A stretch of 64,000 nt of DNA from the NCBI GenBank assembly GCA_025144025.1, contig JALXWS010000004.1:1-64000 (forward strand), in the 5' to 3' direction. How positions within the stretch are numbered: the first letter of the stretch is position 1; each line of letters opens with the position of its first letter. Under the pieces are notes generated by a model, which saw nothing but the letters and a program-made list of their open reading frames with translations, was not told the DNA's origin and ran no database searches. Positions 7,086 through 16,051 of the stretch are shown here, in pieces. The translations under genes were made by a program, and so were the position numbers. The DNA comes from Corynebacterium sp. p3-SID1241. Its GTDB lineage: Bacteria; Actinomycetota; Actinomycetes; Mycobacteriales; Mycobacteriaceae.

Positions 7086-9800
7086 CTACTCAGATTCAGG
7101 TGGCTTGGGCACGCTTTCCGACGCCGGTGGTGCCGGAGCCGCCGGCGGTGCTGGCGGGGTCGGTGCGGCTGGCGGCTCAGCCTGTGGCGGTTTCGGCGCT
7201 GCCGGTGCCGCAGGCGCGCTAGGTGGGGTCGGCGCGGCTGGTGCCTTGGGTGCAGGTGCCGGCGGGGCACTTGGCGGGGTAGGAGCGCTCGGTGCCGCGG
7301 GAGCAGCTGGTGCTTGGGGAGTTTGTGGTGGAGCTGGTGCGGTCGGGGCCGCGGGCGTTGCGGGCGCGCTAGGTGGTGTTGGAGCTGCGGGTGCCTTGGG
7401 TGCAGGTGCCGGCGGGGCACTTGGCGGGGTAGGAGCGCTCGGTGCCGCGGGAGCAGCTGGAGCCGCTGGAGTCGCTGGTGCTTGCGGAGCTTGTGGCGCA
7501 GTTGGTGAGGCTGGTGCCGCTGGCGCTGCAGGTGCGCTAGGCGGGGTCGGTGCGGCTGGTGCCTGTGGTGCAGGTGCTGTTGGAGTACTTGGAGGGGCGG
7601 GTGCACTCGGCGCTGCGGGTGCGGCCGGTGCTGCAGAAGCGGCCGGGGTGTGGGTGGTGTTTGGGGTGGCGGAAGTGGGGGCGTCGGCAAGCGGGGCTTC
7701 GTTGGTGCCCGCGGACTTCTGGTGGCGCACAGGGGCGGCCAGGAACGCCTTGGGGTGGGGCTCAGGGAGGGTGCCTGACTCGTCGAGGGAGATGGAATTG
7801 CGCAGCATAACCGCCACGTCATTGACCTTGGTGGTGGGGGTAGAATCCTGCGACAAGGACTTCACACCGCCGGTCATCATGACATTACAGAATGGGCAAC
7901 CGGTGGCGATTTCTTCCGCGCCGGTCTCCAAAGCCTGCTCGGTGCGGAAATCATTGATGCGGGTTCCGAGCTTTTCTTCCATGAACATGCGGGCACCGCC
8001 GGCGCCACAGCAGAAGGCTTCATCGCGGTTCTTGTCCATCTCACGCAGCTCCACGCCGGTGGCCTCGAGCAACTCGCGTGGAGGATCGAAGACCTTATTG
8101 TGTCGGCCGAGGAAGCACGGATCGTGGTAGGTAATTGGCTTGCGATTCTCTGGCGTGCGCGGCACTGGCTTGAGCAAGCCCTCGCGGACCAGGCGGTTGA
8201 GCAGCTGGGTGTGGTGGAAGACGTCGAAATGCCCGTCAAAGTCTGGGTACTCGTTGCGGATGGTATTAAAGCAGTGCGGGCAGGTGGTGATGATCTTGCG
8301 CTGGCCCTCCGGCACGCCTTCAAAGGCGTTGTTGAGGGTCTCCACATTTTGCTGCGCCATCATCTGGAAGAGGAACTCGTTGCCGGCGCGGCGGGCAGGA
8401 TCACCCGTACAAGTCTCACCCGTGGAGAGCACGCCGAACTTCACTCCTGCTGTATGCAACAGATCCACTACCGCCCGGGTGGTGCGGCGGCCATCGTCAT
8501 CATAAGCGCCAGCGCAGCCGACCCAGAGCAGGTATTCCATTTCAGTGAAATCGGCCTCGTCTTCACCAATGATGGGAACGTCGATGCCATCGGCGCGGGC
8601 CTCATCAATCCAGGCGCGGCGCTCAGAATTATTCCGGCCCCACGGATTGCCCTTGCTTTCCATATTCTTAAACAAACCGGTGAGCTCGGAAGGGAAGTCC
8701 GATTCCGCAAGCACCTTGAAGCGGCGCAGGTCCGCGATGTGGTCGATGTGCTCGATATCGGTAGGGCACTGATCCACACACGCACCGCAGTTGGTGCATG
8801 ACCACAGCACGTCGTCATCGATAACCCCAGCCATGGACAGTACATCCAGGCCCTCATGCGGGTTGTAGTTATCCAGTGCGCCCTGACGCAGGTCCATCAT
8901 GACCTTTTTGGGGCTCAGCGGTTTCTCGGTATTCCATGCAGGGCATAGCTCCTGGCAGCGGCCACACTCGGTACACGAGGTGGAATCCAGCAACATCTTC
9001 CAGCTACCCGGGGTGATGTCTTCTTCCAAGTCCGGGGTGGGTAGAGACTGCAGGGCCTTCTCACCGGTGGCATTGCGCTGGAAGAAGATATTGAAGAAGC
9101 TGGTGAAGCGGTGCCACATCACGCCCCACTGGAAATTGCGGGAAATAAAGACGATAAACAGCATGCCGGATAGCAGCTTGAACAGGGCGAAAAAGCTCAC
9201 CAACGCCGGGGATTCGGGGAAGAGCTTGGCCAAGTGGACGCTCAAGAAATCCGCCCAGGCGGAGCCGCCGCCGTAGGTGGCGATCTTGGCGGACTTCACC
9301 AAGATCATGCCGAGTCCCTCAGAAAAGACGATGAACTCTACCCAGCGCGCCGAGGCGGTTTGGGAATTGAAGAAGCGGCTGCCGCGTTCGGTATCGCCGA
9401 GCTTGAGGCGCACGCCGATGAGGAAACCAATGCCTAGGACCGTCGCGATCCCCAAAATTTCTTCCACGAAGTGGTAGACCGGCCAGTGGCTGAGCCACGG
9501 CCAGCCCTTATCCGGCGCGAAGGTTTGGATATATGCCTCAAACCACACCAGGATGCCAAAGAGGAAGCCCACCATCACCAGCCAGTGGGCGGCATTAACC
9601 AGAGGTTTGCCCTTGAAGTGGGAATGGCCAAAGACTTCCGCAATAACGCGCCATAAACGCTTGCCTAGGCTATCGGTGCGCTTGAGCTGGGTGGGTCCGC
9701 CCGAACGGATGAACTTAAAGAGGGCCCATACGCGGGTGAAAAAGTACAGCCACACCGGAATCGATGCGGCTATAGCGATCCAACCGAACACGGTGGTCAT
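7086..9800 (-). CDS. Membrane-bound iron-sulfur heterodisulfide-reductase-like oxidoreductase with Pro-Ala tail
   Basis: A 904-residue protein comparable to mycobacterial Rv0338c-type reductases. About five TM helices (residues 1-220) resemble a nitrate-reductase gamma-like domain. Two ferredoxin motifs follow: C276-C279-C282-C286 and C335-C338-C341-C345. Two CCG-type modules come next, marked by VGCAGAYDD, TCPHCFNTIRNEYPDF, HDPCFLGRHNKVFD and FCCGAGGARMFMEE. The last ~200 residues are low-complexity PAAP/APAAPTPPSAP repeats. A menaquinol-linked electron-transfer role is inferred; substrates are unknown. RBS AAAGGAG precedes ATG 9800. Confidence 0.85.
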   Translation of the reverse strand: MTTVFGWIAIAASIPVWLYFFTRVWALFKFIRSGGPTQLKRTDSLGKRLWRVIAEVFGHSHFKGKPLVNAAHWLVMVGFLFGILVWFEAYIQTFAPDKGWPWLSHWPVYHFVEEILGIATVLGIGFLIGVRLKLGDTERGSRFFNSQTASARWVEFIVFSEGLGMILVKSAKIATYGGGSAWADFLSVHLAKLFPESPALVSFFALFKLLSGMLFIVFISRNFQWGVMWHRFTSFFNIFFQRNATGEKALQSLPTPDLEEDITPGSWKMLLDSTSCTECGRCQELCPAWNTEKPLSPKKVMMDLRQGALDNYNPHEGLDVLSMAGVIDDDVLWSCTNCGACVDQCPTDIEHIDHIADLRRFKVLAESDFPSELTGLFKNMESKGNPWGRNNSERRAWIDEARADGIDVPIIGEDEADFTEMEYLLWVGCAGAYDDDGRRTTRAVVDLLHTAGVKFGVLSTGETCTGDPARRAGNEFLFQMMAQQNVETLNNAFEGVPEGQRKIITTCPHCFNTIRNEYPDFDGHFDVFHHTQLLNRLVREGLLKPVPRTPENRKPITYHDPCFLGRHNKVFDPPRELLEATGVELREMDKNRDEAFCCGAGGARMFMEEKLGTRINDFRTEQALETGAEEIATGCPFCNVMMTGGVKSLSQDSTPTTKVNDVAVMLRNSISLDESGTLPEPHPKAFLAAPVRHQKSAGTNEAPLADAPTSATPNTTHTPAASAAPAAPAAPSAPAPPSTPTAPAPQAPAAPTPPSAPAAPAAPASPTAPQAPQAPATPAAPAAPAAPSAPTPPSAPPAPAPKAPAAPTPPSAPATPAAPTAPAPPQTPQAPAAPAAPSAPTPPSAPPAPAPKAPAAPTPPSAPAAPAAPKPPQAEPPAAPTPPAPPAAPAPPASESVPKPPESE
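7240..7460. repeat. Intragenic direct repeat, 71 bp perfect, period 150 bp
   Basis: Bases 7240-7310 recur identically at 7390-7460 inside the Pro-Ala tail of the iron-sulfur protein. A third diverged copy lies about 150 bp further on (7530-7620). The period is a multiple of three, so copy-number change keeps the frame. Confidence 0.85.
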
Positions 9801-10050
9801 GCGTGCTCCTTTATTACTGATGCTCCACGTTGCTATCTACCTTAAAGCCTTGGGGTGAAAATCCCAGAGTCTGCATTCAGTGCGGTATCACAACGGGGTG
9901 GGCTGTAGACTGTCAAAATGAGGAACTCGGCCGTCAAATTCTTTTAAACGTGCTGTACACGGCGGCAGAGTATAGCCAGTGCCGGTGCCTGCAGCGTGGC
10001 CCAACCTGGCAAGAAGAGAACCTAGACCGCCGCAGAAAGGGCAGACCGCC

Positions 10051-10629
10051 ATGGGCAAAACGAATATCATCAAGGCCGCGGTGGCCTTGACCGCAGGCCT
10101 TGCCGCTTTTGGCGTTACCGGATTCGCCGTGGCGCAAGGCGGCTTGACTGCCAACCTGGCGCTTTCGGGTAGCTTCTTCAAAATCACCATGGGGCACTTG
10201 GACGGAGAAGGCTTTTCGCTTTTTGTTGATGATGATAAAAAGGCCGAGGAACACCTTCCCGTAGCGCGCATCAAGCTGGATCATGCCAAGGTTTCTGACC
10301 TGTGCCTTTCTGTGACGGTTCCGAAGGTGCCCGGCGTTGGTGGAGAGGCCACCCTAGCTTTGAAGGCCGAGGGTGAGGGCAGCGTGGAGTCCGATAGCCT
10401 GCTGGTCGGTGCGACCGACGTGGATGGTTCCTTGGTGATGCAGGATGTCAACGTAGGTATCGATGCGAATCAGCTCAGCGATACCGCCGATCCTGGCGCC
10501 TGGGGTCTCTATTCCAAGCAAGTTTCCCTCAAGGCTGATGATGTGAAGGCCACCTCCGTGGGCGCGCAGCGCCTTTCTGCCAAGAATGTGGGAGTGACGG
10601 TGAGGAGGGGGTCCGATAATGGCTGCTGA
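10051..10629 (+). CDS. DUF6230-like exported protein
   Basis: A 192-residue protein with a typical export signal (MGKTNIIKAAVALTAGLAAF followed by GVTGFAVAQ) and a beta-rich remainder. It resembles the DUF6230 family, which in Streptomyces sits next to DUF6114 proteins and is often mislabelled cholesterol esterase. There is no recognisable catalytic motif. The ATG at 10051 is chosen because it begins the signal peptide. The end of the gene overlaps the next ATG by 11 bp, indicating translational coupling. An envelope or outer-layer lipid role is inference only. Confidence 0.7.
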   Translation: MGKTNIIKAAVALTAGLAAFGVTGFAVAQGGLTANLALSGSFFKITMGHLDGEGFSLFVDDDKKAEEHLPVARIKLDHAKVSDLCLSVTVPKVPGVGGEATLALKAEGEGSVESDSLLVGATDVDGSLVMQDVNVGIDANQLSDTADPGAWGLYSKQVSLKADDVKATSVGAQRLSAKNVGVTVRRGSDNGC

Positions 10630-11086
10630 GTCCAGCACGGAAGAAACACAGACCCTCCCGGCGGCGGAGGCAACGGGCGAGGAGGAATCTAAGCCCAGCC
10701 TGTGGCAGCGCTTCCGCCGCTGGCGCAACGGCCGGCCCTTCTTTCCCGGACTGTTGCTCATCTTGTCCGGCATAATCATTGCCGCGCCGGCCTATATCAC
10801 CATCCGGATCTCTGACCTTTTGGTGATGATTTCTACCATCTCTGGCGTATCTACGCTGCTTATCGGCGTCTTGTTGGCCATGTTCGGCCTTGGTGCGTGG
10901 TTCCAGCCGGCAACCTCGAATTATGTTGGTGTGCTAGGCATCATCGTGGCCATTATCGCCTTGCCGACGTCCAATTTGGGTGGTTTCATCATCGGCTCCC
11001 TGCTCGGCATCATTGGCGGGGCCTTTACCTTTGCGTGGCAGCCGGGGGAGCAAAAGCGCCGAACCAAGGAAGCAGCAGAGCAATGA
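10619..11086 (+). CDS. DUF6114-like membrane protein
   Basis: A 155-residue integral membrane protein. An acidic, basic-flanked N-terminus (KPSLWQRFRRWRNGRPFFPG) precedes four hydrophobic helices from about residue 40 to 145. This matches the DUF6114 pattern. It starts inside the preceding gene after GAGGAGGGG. Its stop overlaps the next start (ATGA), so all three genes 10051-11676 are translationally coupled and their products probably work together. The function is unknown. Confidence 0.7.
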   Translation: MAAESSTEETQTLPAAEATGEEESKPSLWQRFRRWRNGRPFFPGLLLILSGIIIAAPAYITIRISDLLVMISTISGVSTLLIGVLLAMFGLGAWFQPATSNYVGVLGIIVAIIALPTSNLGGFIIGSLLGIIGGAFTFAWQPGEQKRRTKEAAEQ

Positions 11087-11676
11087 CGAGGGCGATGCCG
11101 CGGGCGGTGCGTAGCTGCTTGGCCGTACTGACCTGCGCGCTGGCGGTTGGCGGTGTGAGCGGTTCCGAACGGGTTAATGCGCAAGATGCCCCAGCGGTTC
11201 CGTACTTCAGTACCGTCTTCGCGGATAAGGTGACGCTGACGAAGAATGTCACCGTGTCCTTGGGTACTTTCCCCACCGCCCGCGGTGATGTGCGGGTTCT
11301 AGAGCTGAAGGGCGAGAACCTCGACATCGACAACCTTGGGATCACGCTGCCTGGCCGTTACGGCGATGGCATGTTGACTACGGGAGGGGATACCACCGAG
11401 GTACGCGGGGGACCGGTGACCATCATGGCTACCGGGCTCACAGCCACCCCGGCGGTGGGTAAGGTTTCTGCACCCCGGGCGGATATCGATTTAAGCCGCG
11501 ACGATATCAATGCCGTGTTGGACAAACTTGGTGTTCCAGAGCCGCACCCCGTCCCCGATGCGGAAGTGCCTGATGTAATCATGGACCATCTCGAGCTGCG
11601 CGATGTCACCCTTGAGCTGGTAAACCTCAAGGGAGCTCACTTTAACGCGCCGACCGTGACGGTAGGGCTGGAATAG
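11083..11676 (+). CDS. Exported protein of unknown function, third gene of the DUF6230/DUF6114 operon
   Basis: A 197-residue protein with a signal peptide (RSCLAVLTCALAVGGVSG, likely cut near VNAQDA). The mature part is rich in alternating hydrophobic/polar stretches (DKVTLTKNVTVSLG, MDHLELRDVTLELVNL), suggesting a beta-sheet fold like its partner at 10051. The start is the ATGA overlap with the upstream stop. No enzyme motif is seen. It may be a paralogue or structural partner of the first gene; that is inference. Confidence 0.7.
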   Translation: MTRAMPRAVRSCLAVLTCALAVGGVSGSERVNAQDAPAVPYFSTVFADKVTLTKNVTVSLGTFPTARGDVRVLELKGENLDIDNLGITLPGRYGDGMLTTGGDTTEVRGGPVTIMATGLTATPAVGKVSAPRADIDLSRDDINAVLDKLGVPEPHPVPDAEVPDVIMDHLELRDVTLELVNLKGAHFNAPTVTVGLE

Positions 11677-11694
11677 CTCACCGCCGGCGAAAAC

Positions 11695-13632
11695 CTACCC
11701 TTGAGCGAACTGGGACTGATGCAGGCGCCAGTATGCGCCTTGGGCCTCAAGAAGATCATCGTGCGAGCCCTGTTCCACGATGGTGCCGTTTTCCATGACG
11801 AGGATGAGGTCAGCATCGCGAATGGTGGACAAGCGGTGGGCAATGACGAAGGAGGTGCGGTCGGCGCGCAGCGCGTTCATTGCCTCTTGGACGAGCACCT
11901 CGGTACGGGTATCGACCGAAGAAGTGGCTTCATCCAGGATTAGCAGCGCAGGCTGGGCCAAGAAGGCGCGGGCGATGGTGATGAGCTGGCGCTCGCCGGC
12001 CGAGATAGCGCCGCCGTCTTGGTCGATGATGGTGTCGTAGCCATCGGGCAGCGCGTGGACGAAGCGGTCCACATAGGTTGCCTTTGCAGCGGCGATGACT
12101 TCTTCGTCCGTCGCGTCTAAGCGGCCGTAGCGGATATTTTCCATGATCGATCCCTTGAAGAGCACGGCGTCTTGGAGCACCATGCCCACCTGGGAACGCA
12201 GCGTCTGGCGGGGCATGCGGGCGATATCGCGGCCGTCGATGAGAATCCGGCCGCCCTTCAACTCATAGAAGCGCATGAGCAGGTTGACTAGGGTGGTCTT
12301 GCCAGCACCGGTGGGGCCGACAATGGCTGCGGTCTGGCCGGGCTCCACGCGCAGGTTGAGGCCGGTAATGAGTTCCTTGTCCTCCGAGTAGGAGAAGTTT
12401 ACGTCCTGGAACTCTACGAGCCCCTGAGCGCGGCCGGGAAGGTCCTCGTCGGTGGTATCGGGGGATTGCTCTTCGGCGTCGAGAAGCTCAAAGACGCGCT
12501 CGGCCGAGGCCACGCCCGATTGCACCTGCTGCATCATGCCGCCGAGCTGGCCTAACGGCTGGTTGAACTCGCGGGAGTACTGGATGAAGGCAGTGGCAGC
12601 GCCGAGAGTCATGTGGCCATTGGCCACGCGCAGGCCGCCCAATACCGCGATGGCTACATAGGACAGGTAGGACAGGAACTGCATGATGGGCATCATGATG
12701 CCGGAGAGGAATTGTGCCTTTGCTGCGGAGTGATAGAGCTCTTCGTTGCGCTTGTCGAATTCCTCCGTCATCGCCTCCGTGCGGCCAAAGACGATGGCTA
12801 GGTCGTGGCCGGAGAAGGTTTCTTCCACTTGGCCATTGAGCTGGCCGGTGGAGCGCCACTGCGTTGTGAACTGGCGCTGCGAGCGGCTGCCGATGACGCC
12901 GATAACTAGACCGGTAAGCGGCAGGGACAACAGGGCGATGAGAGCGAGCTGCCAGGAGACACTAAACATCATGACGGTGATGCCAATGACCAATAGTGCG
13001 TCATAAAACAGCTGCGATAGCGCCTGCTGCAGGGCCTGTTGCACGTTGTCGATGTCATTGGTGGTGCGCGAGAGAATATCGCCGCGCTGCTGCGAATCAA
13101 AGTAATTCAGCGGCAGCGAGTTCACCTTCGCCTCCACGCGCTCGCGCAGGTCAAACACGATATCCATGCTTACCTTGTTGAGGATGGCTCCCTGCCACCA
13201 CTGGAAACCGGAGGAAACGATATACATCGCGATCACGGTGATGATGAGCGTGCCCAGGTGGTTAAAATTGATGCCTTCACCGGGGACGAAGTCCATCGCG
13301 GAAGCCATATCCGCAAAGCGCTCCTGCCCCTCAGCGCGCAGGCCCGCAATGGCTTGCTCGGCGGAAATATTAGAGGGCAGGTTGCGCGAAATGACGCCGG
13401 CAAAGATGACGTCCATGGCTTTGCCCATGATCTTCGGGGCTAACACGGCCAAGAAGATGCAGACGATATTCATCGCCGCGACGGCCCATAGGCGGCGCTT
13501 GAAGGGAGCAAGCAGGGAGAAAAGGCGTTTGGTGGAGGGCCAGAAATTTTTGGCCTGGCGGGGTGCGGAGCCGCCCATCGGATCAAATCCGGCATCCGTG
13601 GACTCGGCGGTAGAAGTGGTGTTCTCAGCCAT
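11695..13632 (-). CDS. ABC exporter half-transporter, consensus Walker B
   Basis: A 645-residue fused permease-ATPase. A six-helix type I exporter domain (residues ~40-370) is followed by the nucleotide-binding domain with Walker A VGPTGAGKTTLV and Walker B LLILDEATSSVD, which keeps the catalytic Glu. Its signature loop is degenerate (ISAGERQL instead of LSGGQ). The partner encoded immediately upstream has the reciprocal defects, so the two should form a heterodimer. Its ATG shares one base with the partner's TAA. Drug or lipid export is the usual role; the substrate is unknown. Confidence 0.88.
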   Translation of the reverse strand: MAENTTSTAESTDAGFDPMGGSAPRQAKNFWPSTKRLFSLLAPFKRRLWAVAAMNIVCIFLAVLAPKIMGKAMDVIFAGVISRNLPSNISAEQAIAGLRAEGQERFADMASAMDFVPGEGINFNHLGTLIITVIAMYIVSSGFQWWQGAILNKVSMDIVFDLRERVEAKVNSLPLNYFDSQQRGDILSRTTNDIDNVQQALQQALSQLFYDALLVIGITVMMFSVSWQLALIALLSLPLTGLVIGVIGSRSQRQFTTQWRSTGQLNGQVEETFSGHDLAIVFGRTEAMTEEFDKRNEELYHSAAKAQFLSGIMMPIMQFLSYLSYVAIAVLGGLRVANGHMTLGAATAFIQYSREFNQPLGQLGGMMQQVQSGVASAERVFELLDAEEQSPDTTDEDLPGRAQGLVEFQDVNFSYSEDKELITGLNLRVEPGQTAAIVGPTGAGKTTLVNLLMRFYELKGGRILIDGRDIARMPRQTLRSQVGMVLQDAVLFKGSIMENIRYGRLDATDEEVIAAAKATYVDRFVHALPDGYDTIIDQDGGAISAGERQLITIARAFLAQPALLILDEATSSVDTRTEVLVQEAMNALRADRTSFVIAHRLSTIRDADLILVMENGTIVEQGSHDDLLEAQGAYWRLHQSQFAQG

Positions 13633-15374
13633 TAGTTTTCGCCTCCTGCAACACCGGCGGTTTCTTGGGAATCAACGATTTCTTGATAGATCGCGCAGCG
13701 GCCGAGGAGCTCCTCGTGTGTGCCGCGGTCGACGATGTGGCCGGCGTCCAGTACCAGAATTTGGTCCGCATCGCGGATAGACGCCACGCGCTGGGCGACG
13801 ATAATGCTGGTCACCGGCTGTTTACGCTCGGCAAAGGAGGCGCGCATCGCCGCCCGCACCTTGGCATCGGTAGCCACGTCCAGCGCGGAAAAGGAATCAT
13901 CAAAGAGGTAGATCAGAGGCTGGGCGACAAGCATGCGGGCGATGGACAGGCGCTGGCGCTGACCGCCGGAGACATTCGTGCCGCCTTGAGAGATAGGCAT
14001 ATCTAGGTCCTCAACGAAGTCTGCTTGGGCCACGCGAAGCGCCTCCCAAAGCTCTTCATCGGTGGCTTCGGGGCGGCCCAAGCGCAGGTTGGAGGCCACC
14101 GTGCCGCTAAATAGGTAGGCCTTTTGTGGAACCAGGGATACGCGCTGGACGATGTCCTGGCGGGGAAGGGAGGTGGTAGGGGTGGCGTCGATAAGCACCT
14201 GGCCTTCGGTGGGGACGTACAAGCGCGGGATGAGGGAAACCAGGGTGGTCTTGCCCGAGCCCGTTGAACCGATGATGGCGGTCGTAGTGCCGGGCTGGGC
14301 GGTAAAGGAGATATTTTCTAGCACCGGCGCATCCGCACCGGCATAGGAAAAGCCCACGTTGCGGAATTCCACCGTGCCCGCAGAGGTCTCTGGGGTGGTC
14401 GTGGTGCTGGGTGGGGTAATGGATGGTTCATGGCGGAGCACCTCGGTGATACGGCGCGCACAGATGATGGCGCGCGGCAACATCATCGCCATGAAAGTGC
14501 CCATCATGACTGCCGCCAGAATCTGGAGCAGGTACTGCAGGAAAGCCGTGAGCGAGCCGACGTTGACCAACCCATCATCCACGCGATGACCGCCAAACCA
14601 CAGCACCGCGCCCGTAGCCACATTGAGGATCACCGTAATAAGCGGGAACATCACCACGAAAAGCCGGCCGATGTTCAAGGACAGGCGGGTAATTTCCTTA
14701 TTGGCCTGCGTAAAGCGCTCGGACTCATAGGCCTCGCGCACGAAGGCGCGCACCACGCGGATGCCGGTGATCTGCTCGCGCAGGGTGCCATTAATGGAAT
14801 CCAGCTTGTCCTGCATGGAACGGAAGAGCGGCATGAGGCGGGAAATGATAACGGAGATGGTGCCGAGCAAAACAGCCACGGATACCCACACTAGCCAGGA
14901 CAAGCCGGCGTCTTCGCGCACGGCCATGATGATGCCGCCGATGGACATGATGGGTGCGGTCACCATGAAGTTCAGCATCATCATGTAGACCATCTGCACC
15001 TGCTGGACGTCATTGGTGCCACGGGTGATTAGCGTAGGCGTGCCAAAGTGGCTCATGTCCTCAGTGGAGAGGGAATTTACGTGGCGGAAGACCTCGCCGC
15101 GTAGATCTCGACCGACGCCCATAGCGGTGCGGCTGCCGCACCATACCGCGCCGATGGCGGTGATGACTTGGGCAAAGGCTACGGCCAGCATGATGCCGCC
15201 GGTGCGCCAAATGAAGTTGACATCGCCCTGAGCCACACCTTCATCGATGATCTTGGCATTAAGCGATGGAAGGTACAGCGTGGCGGCTGTAGATAAGGCC
15301 TGTAGGACAAGTACCGCGATGAAATACGGCGTATACGGCACCGACCGTGTAATGAGAATGCGAACCAGATCCAT
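13632..15374 (-). CDS. ABC exporter half-transporter, degenerate catalytic site
   Basis: A 580-residue permease-ATPase with six TM helices and a nucleotide-binding domain. Walker A is IGSTGSGKTTLV and the signature is canonical (NVSGGQRQRLSIAR). Walker B reads LIYLFDDSFSALD, with Asp in place of the catalytic Glu. Together with the next gene this reproduces the one-consensus/one-degenerate-site arrangement of heterodimeric exporters such as TM287/288 or BmrCD. It is the first gene of the two-gene operon, coupled by a one-base stop/start overlap. Confidence 0.88.
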   Translation of the reverse strand: MDLVRILITRSVPYTPYFIAVLVLQALSTAATLYLPSLNAKIIDEGVAQGDVNFIWRTGGIMLAVAFAQVITAIGAVWCGSRTAMGVGRDLRGEVFRHVNSLSTEDMSHFGTPTLITRGTNDVQQVQMVYMMMLNFMVTAPIMSIGGIIMAVREDAGLSWLVWVSVAVLLGTISVIISRLMPLFRSMQDKLDSINGTLREQITGIRVVRAFVREAYESERFTQANKEITRLSLNIGRLFVVMFPLITVILNVATGAVLWFGGHRVDDGLVNVGSLTAFLQYLLQILAAVMMGTFMAMMLPRAIICARRITEVLRHEPSITPPSTTTTPETSAGTVEFRNVGFSYAGADAPVLENISFTAQPGTTTAIIGSTGSGKTTLVSLIPRLYVPTEGQVLIDATPTTSLPRQDIVQRVSLVPQKAYLFSGTVASNLRLGRPEATDEELWEALRVAQADFVEDLDMPISQGGTNVSGGQRQRLSIARMLVAQPLIYLFDDSFSALDVATDAKVRAAMRASFAERKQPVTSIIVAQRVASIRDADQILVLDAGHIVDRGTHEELLGRCAIYQEIVDSQETAGVAGGEN

Positions 15375-15459
15375 GGACTCGCGCCCCTTTCCTTGCCGTG
15401 GCTGGGTAGCCGTGCAAGTTTATACCTGTGGTGGGTCGGGCGCTAGTCGGTAATTGCTG

Positions 15460-15879
15460 CTAAATCCCCACGTGAGCCAGTTGCGCGCGGGTGATGACGC
15501 TGCGCCAGTCTTCAAAATCCTGCAGTGGGGCGCATAGGCCTTCCTACGTAGTGACGGCCACGCCGCGAGCCTTGAGCTCCAATATGAGTAGCTCGCGATT
15601 GCCAGAGGCGGCCAAGCGGTGGATTTCGTTATGCGTGATATCGCCTTCGGCGCCCACATGGACATTGCCTATAAGGCGGAGCCGGGGAGTGGTTCCGGGG
15701 CCGCAGTGGGCGGCAGAGACGGCGTCGCCAAGCACACCGGCCAAACCCGCAAAGCGTCGAAGTAGACCGAATGGTGCGGTGCACTGGGTAATGAGGTCCA
15801 CACACATGCCAGCGCTGATAAGCTTCTCGGCGGTGGATAGGGCTGCCGGGCCCTCCCCGATGATTGCTATACGCTGCAT
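15460..15879 (-). pseudogene. Remnant of an fpr2-like ferredoxin/flavodoxin-NADP reductase
   Basis: The frame begins MQRIAIIGEGPAALSTAEKL after a good RBS (AAGGAGGC). It aligns with the intact FprA of this window (61174-62535) over the FAD-binding N-terminus (PFGLLR, LIGNVHVG..DITH). At about residue 90 it jumps straight to FprA's C-terminal part (LKARGVAVTT, compare LASRDIAVTT). The middle ~300 residues with the NADPH domain are gone. An amber codon (15544-15546) stands where FprA has the Trp of TTWEG. The frame then continues to TAG at 15460. In C. glutamicum an fpr2 gene heads the cys operon. Confidence 0.85.
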
Positions 15880-15916
15880 GAAAGTGCCTCCTTGTGCGGG
15901 GCGCGGACGCCCGCAA

Positions 15917-15932
15917 TAGACTGTCTTGTCTG
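15917..15932. promoter_or_regulatory. McbR-like operator upstream of cysH
   Basis: TAGAC-TGTCTT-GTCTG matches the McbR consensus TAGAC-N6-GTCTA at 9 of 10 fixed positions. It lies between the divergent fpr2 remnant and cysH. McbR is the corynebacterial repressor of sulfur amino acid genes, released by S-adenosylhomocysteine. Confidence 0.65.
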
Positions 15933-16051
15933 TAAATCTAGTCCGCTTGGTACGGATTGGAAACTTTTTATTCGCACCTCCCGCCAAGCTCAGCGCCTTT
16001 TCGCGCACAATCTCCTGCACCGCCTTGGGGTTTTGCCTAATGTGTGACGGC

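Noticed and set aside
7072..8130. Plus-strand Gly/Ala-rich frame resembling a PE_PGRS protein
   Set aside because: It is the antisense shadow of the Pro-Ala tail of the minus-strand iron-sulfur protein; it has no RBS and runs into antisense of conserved domains.
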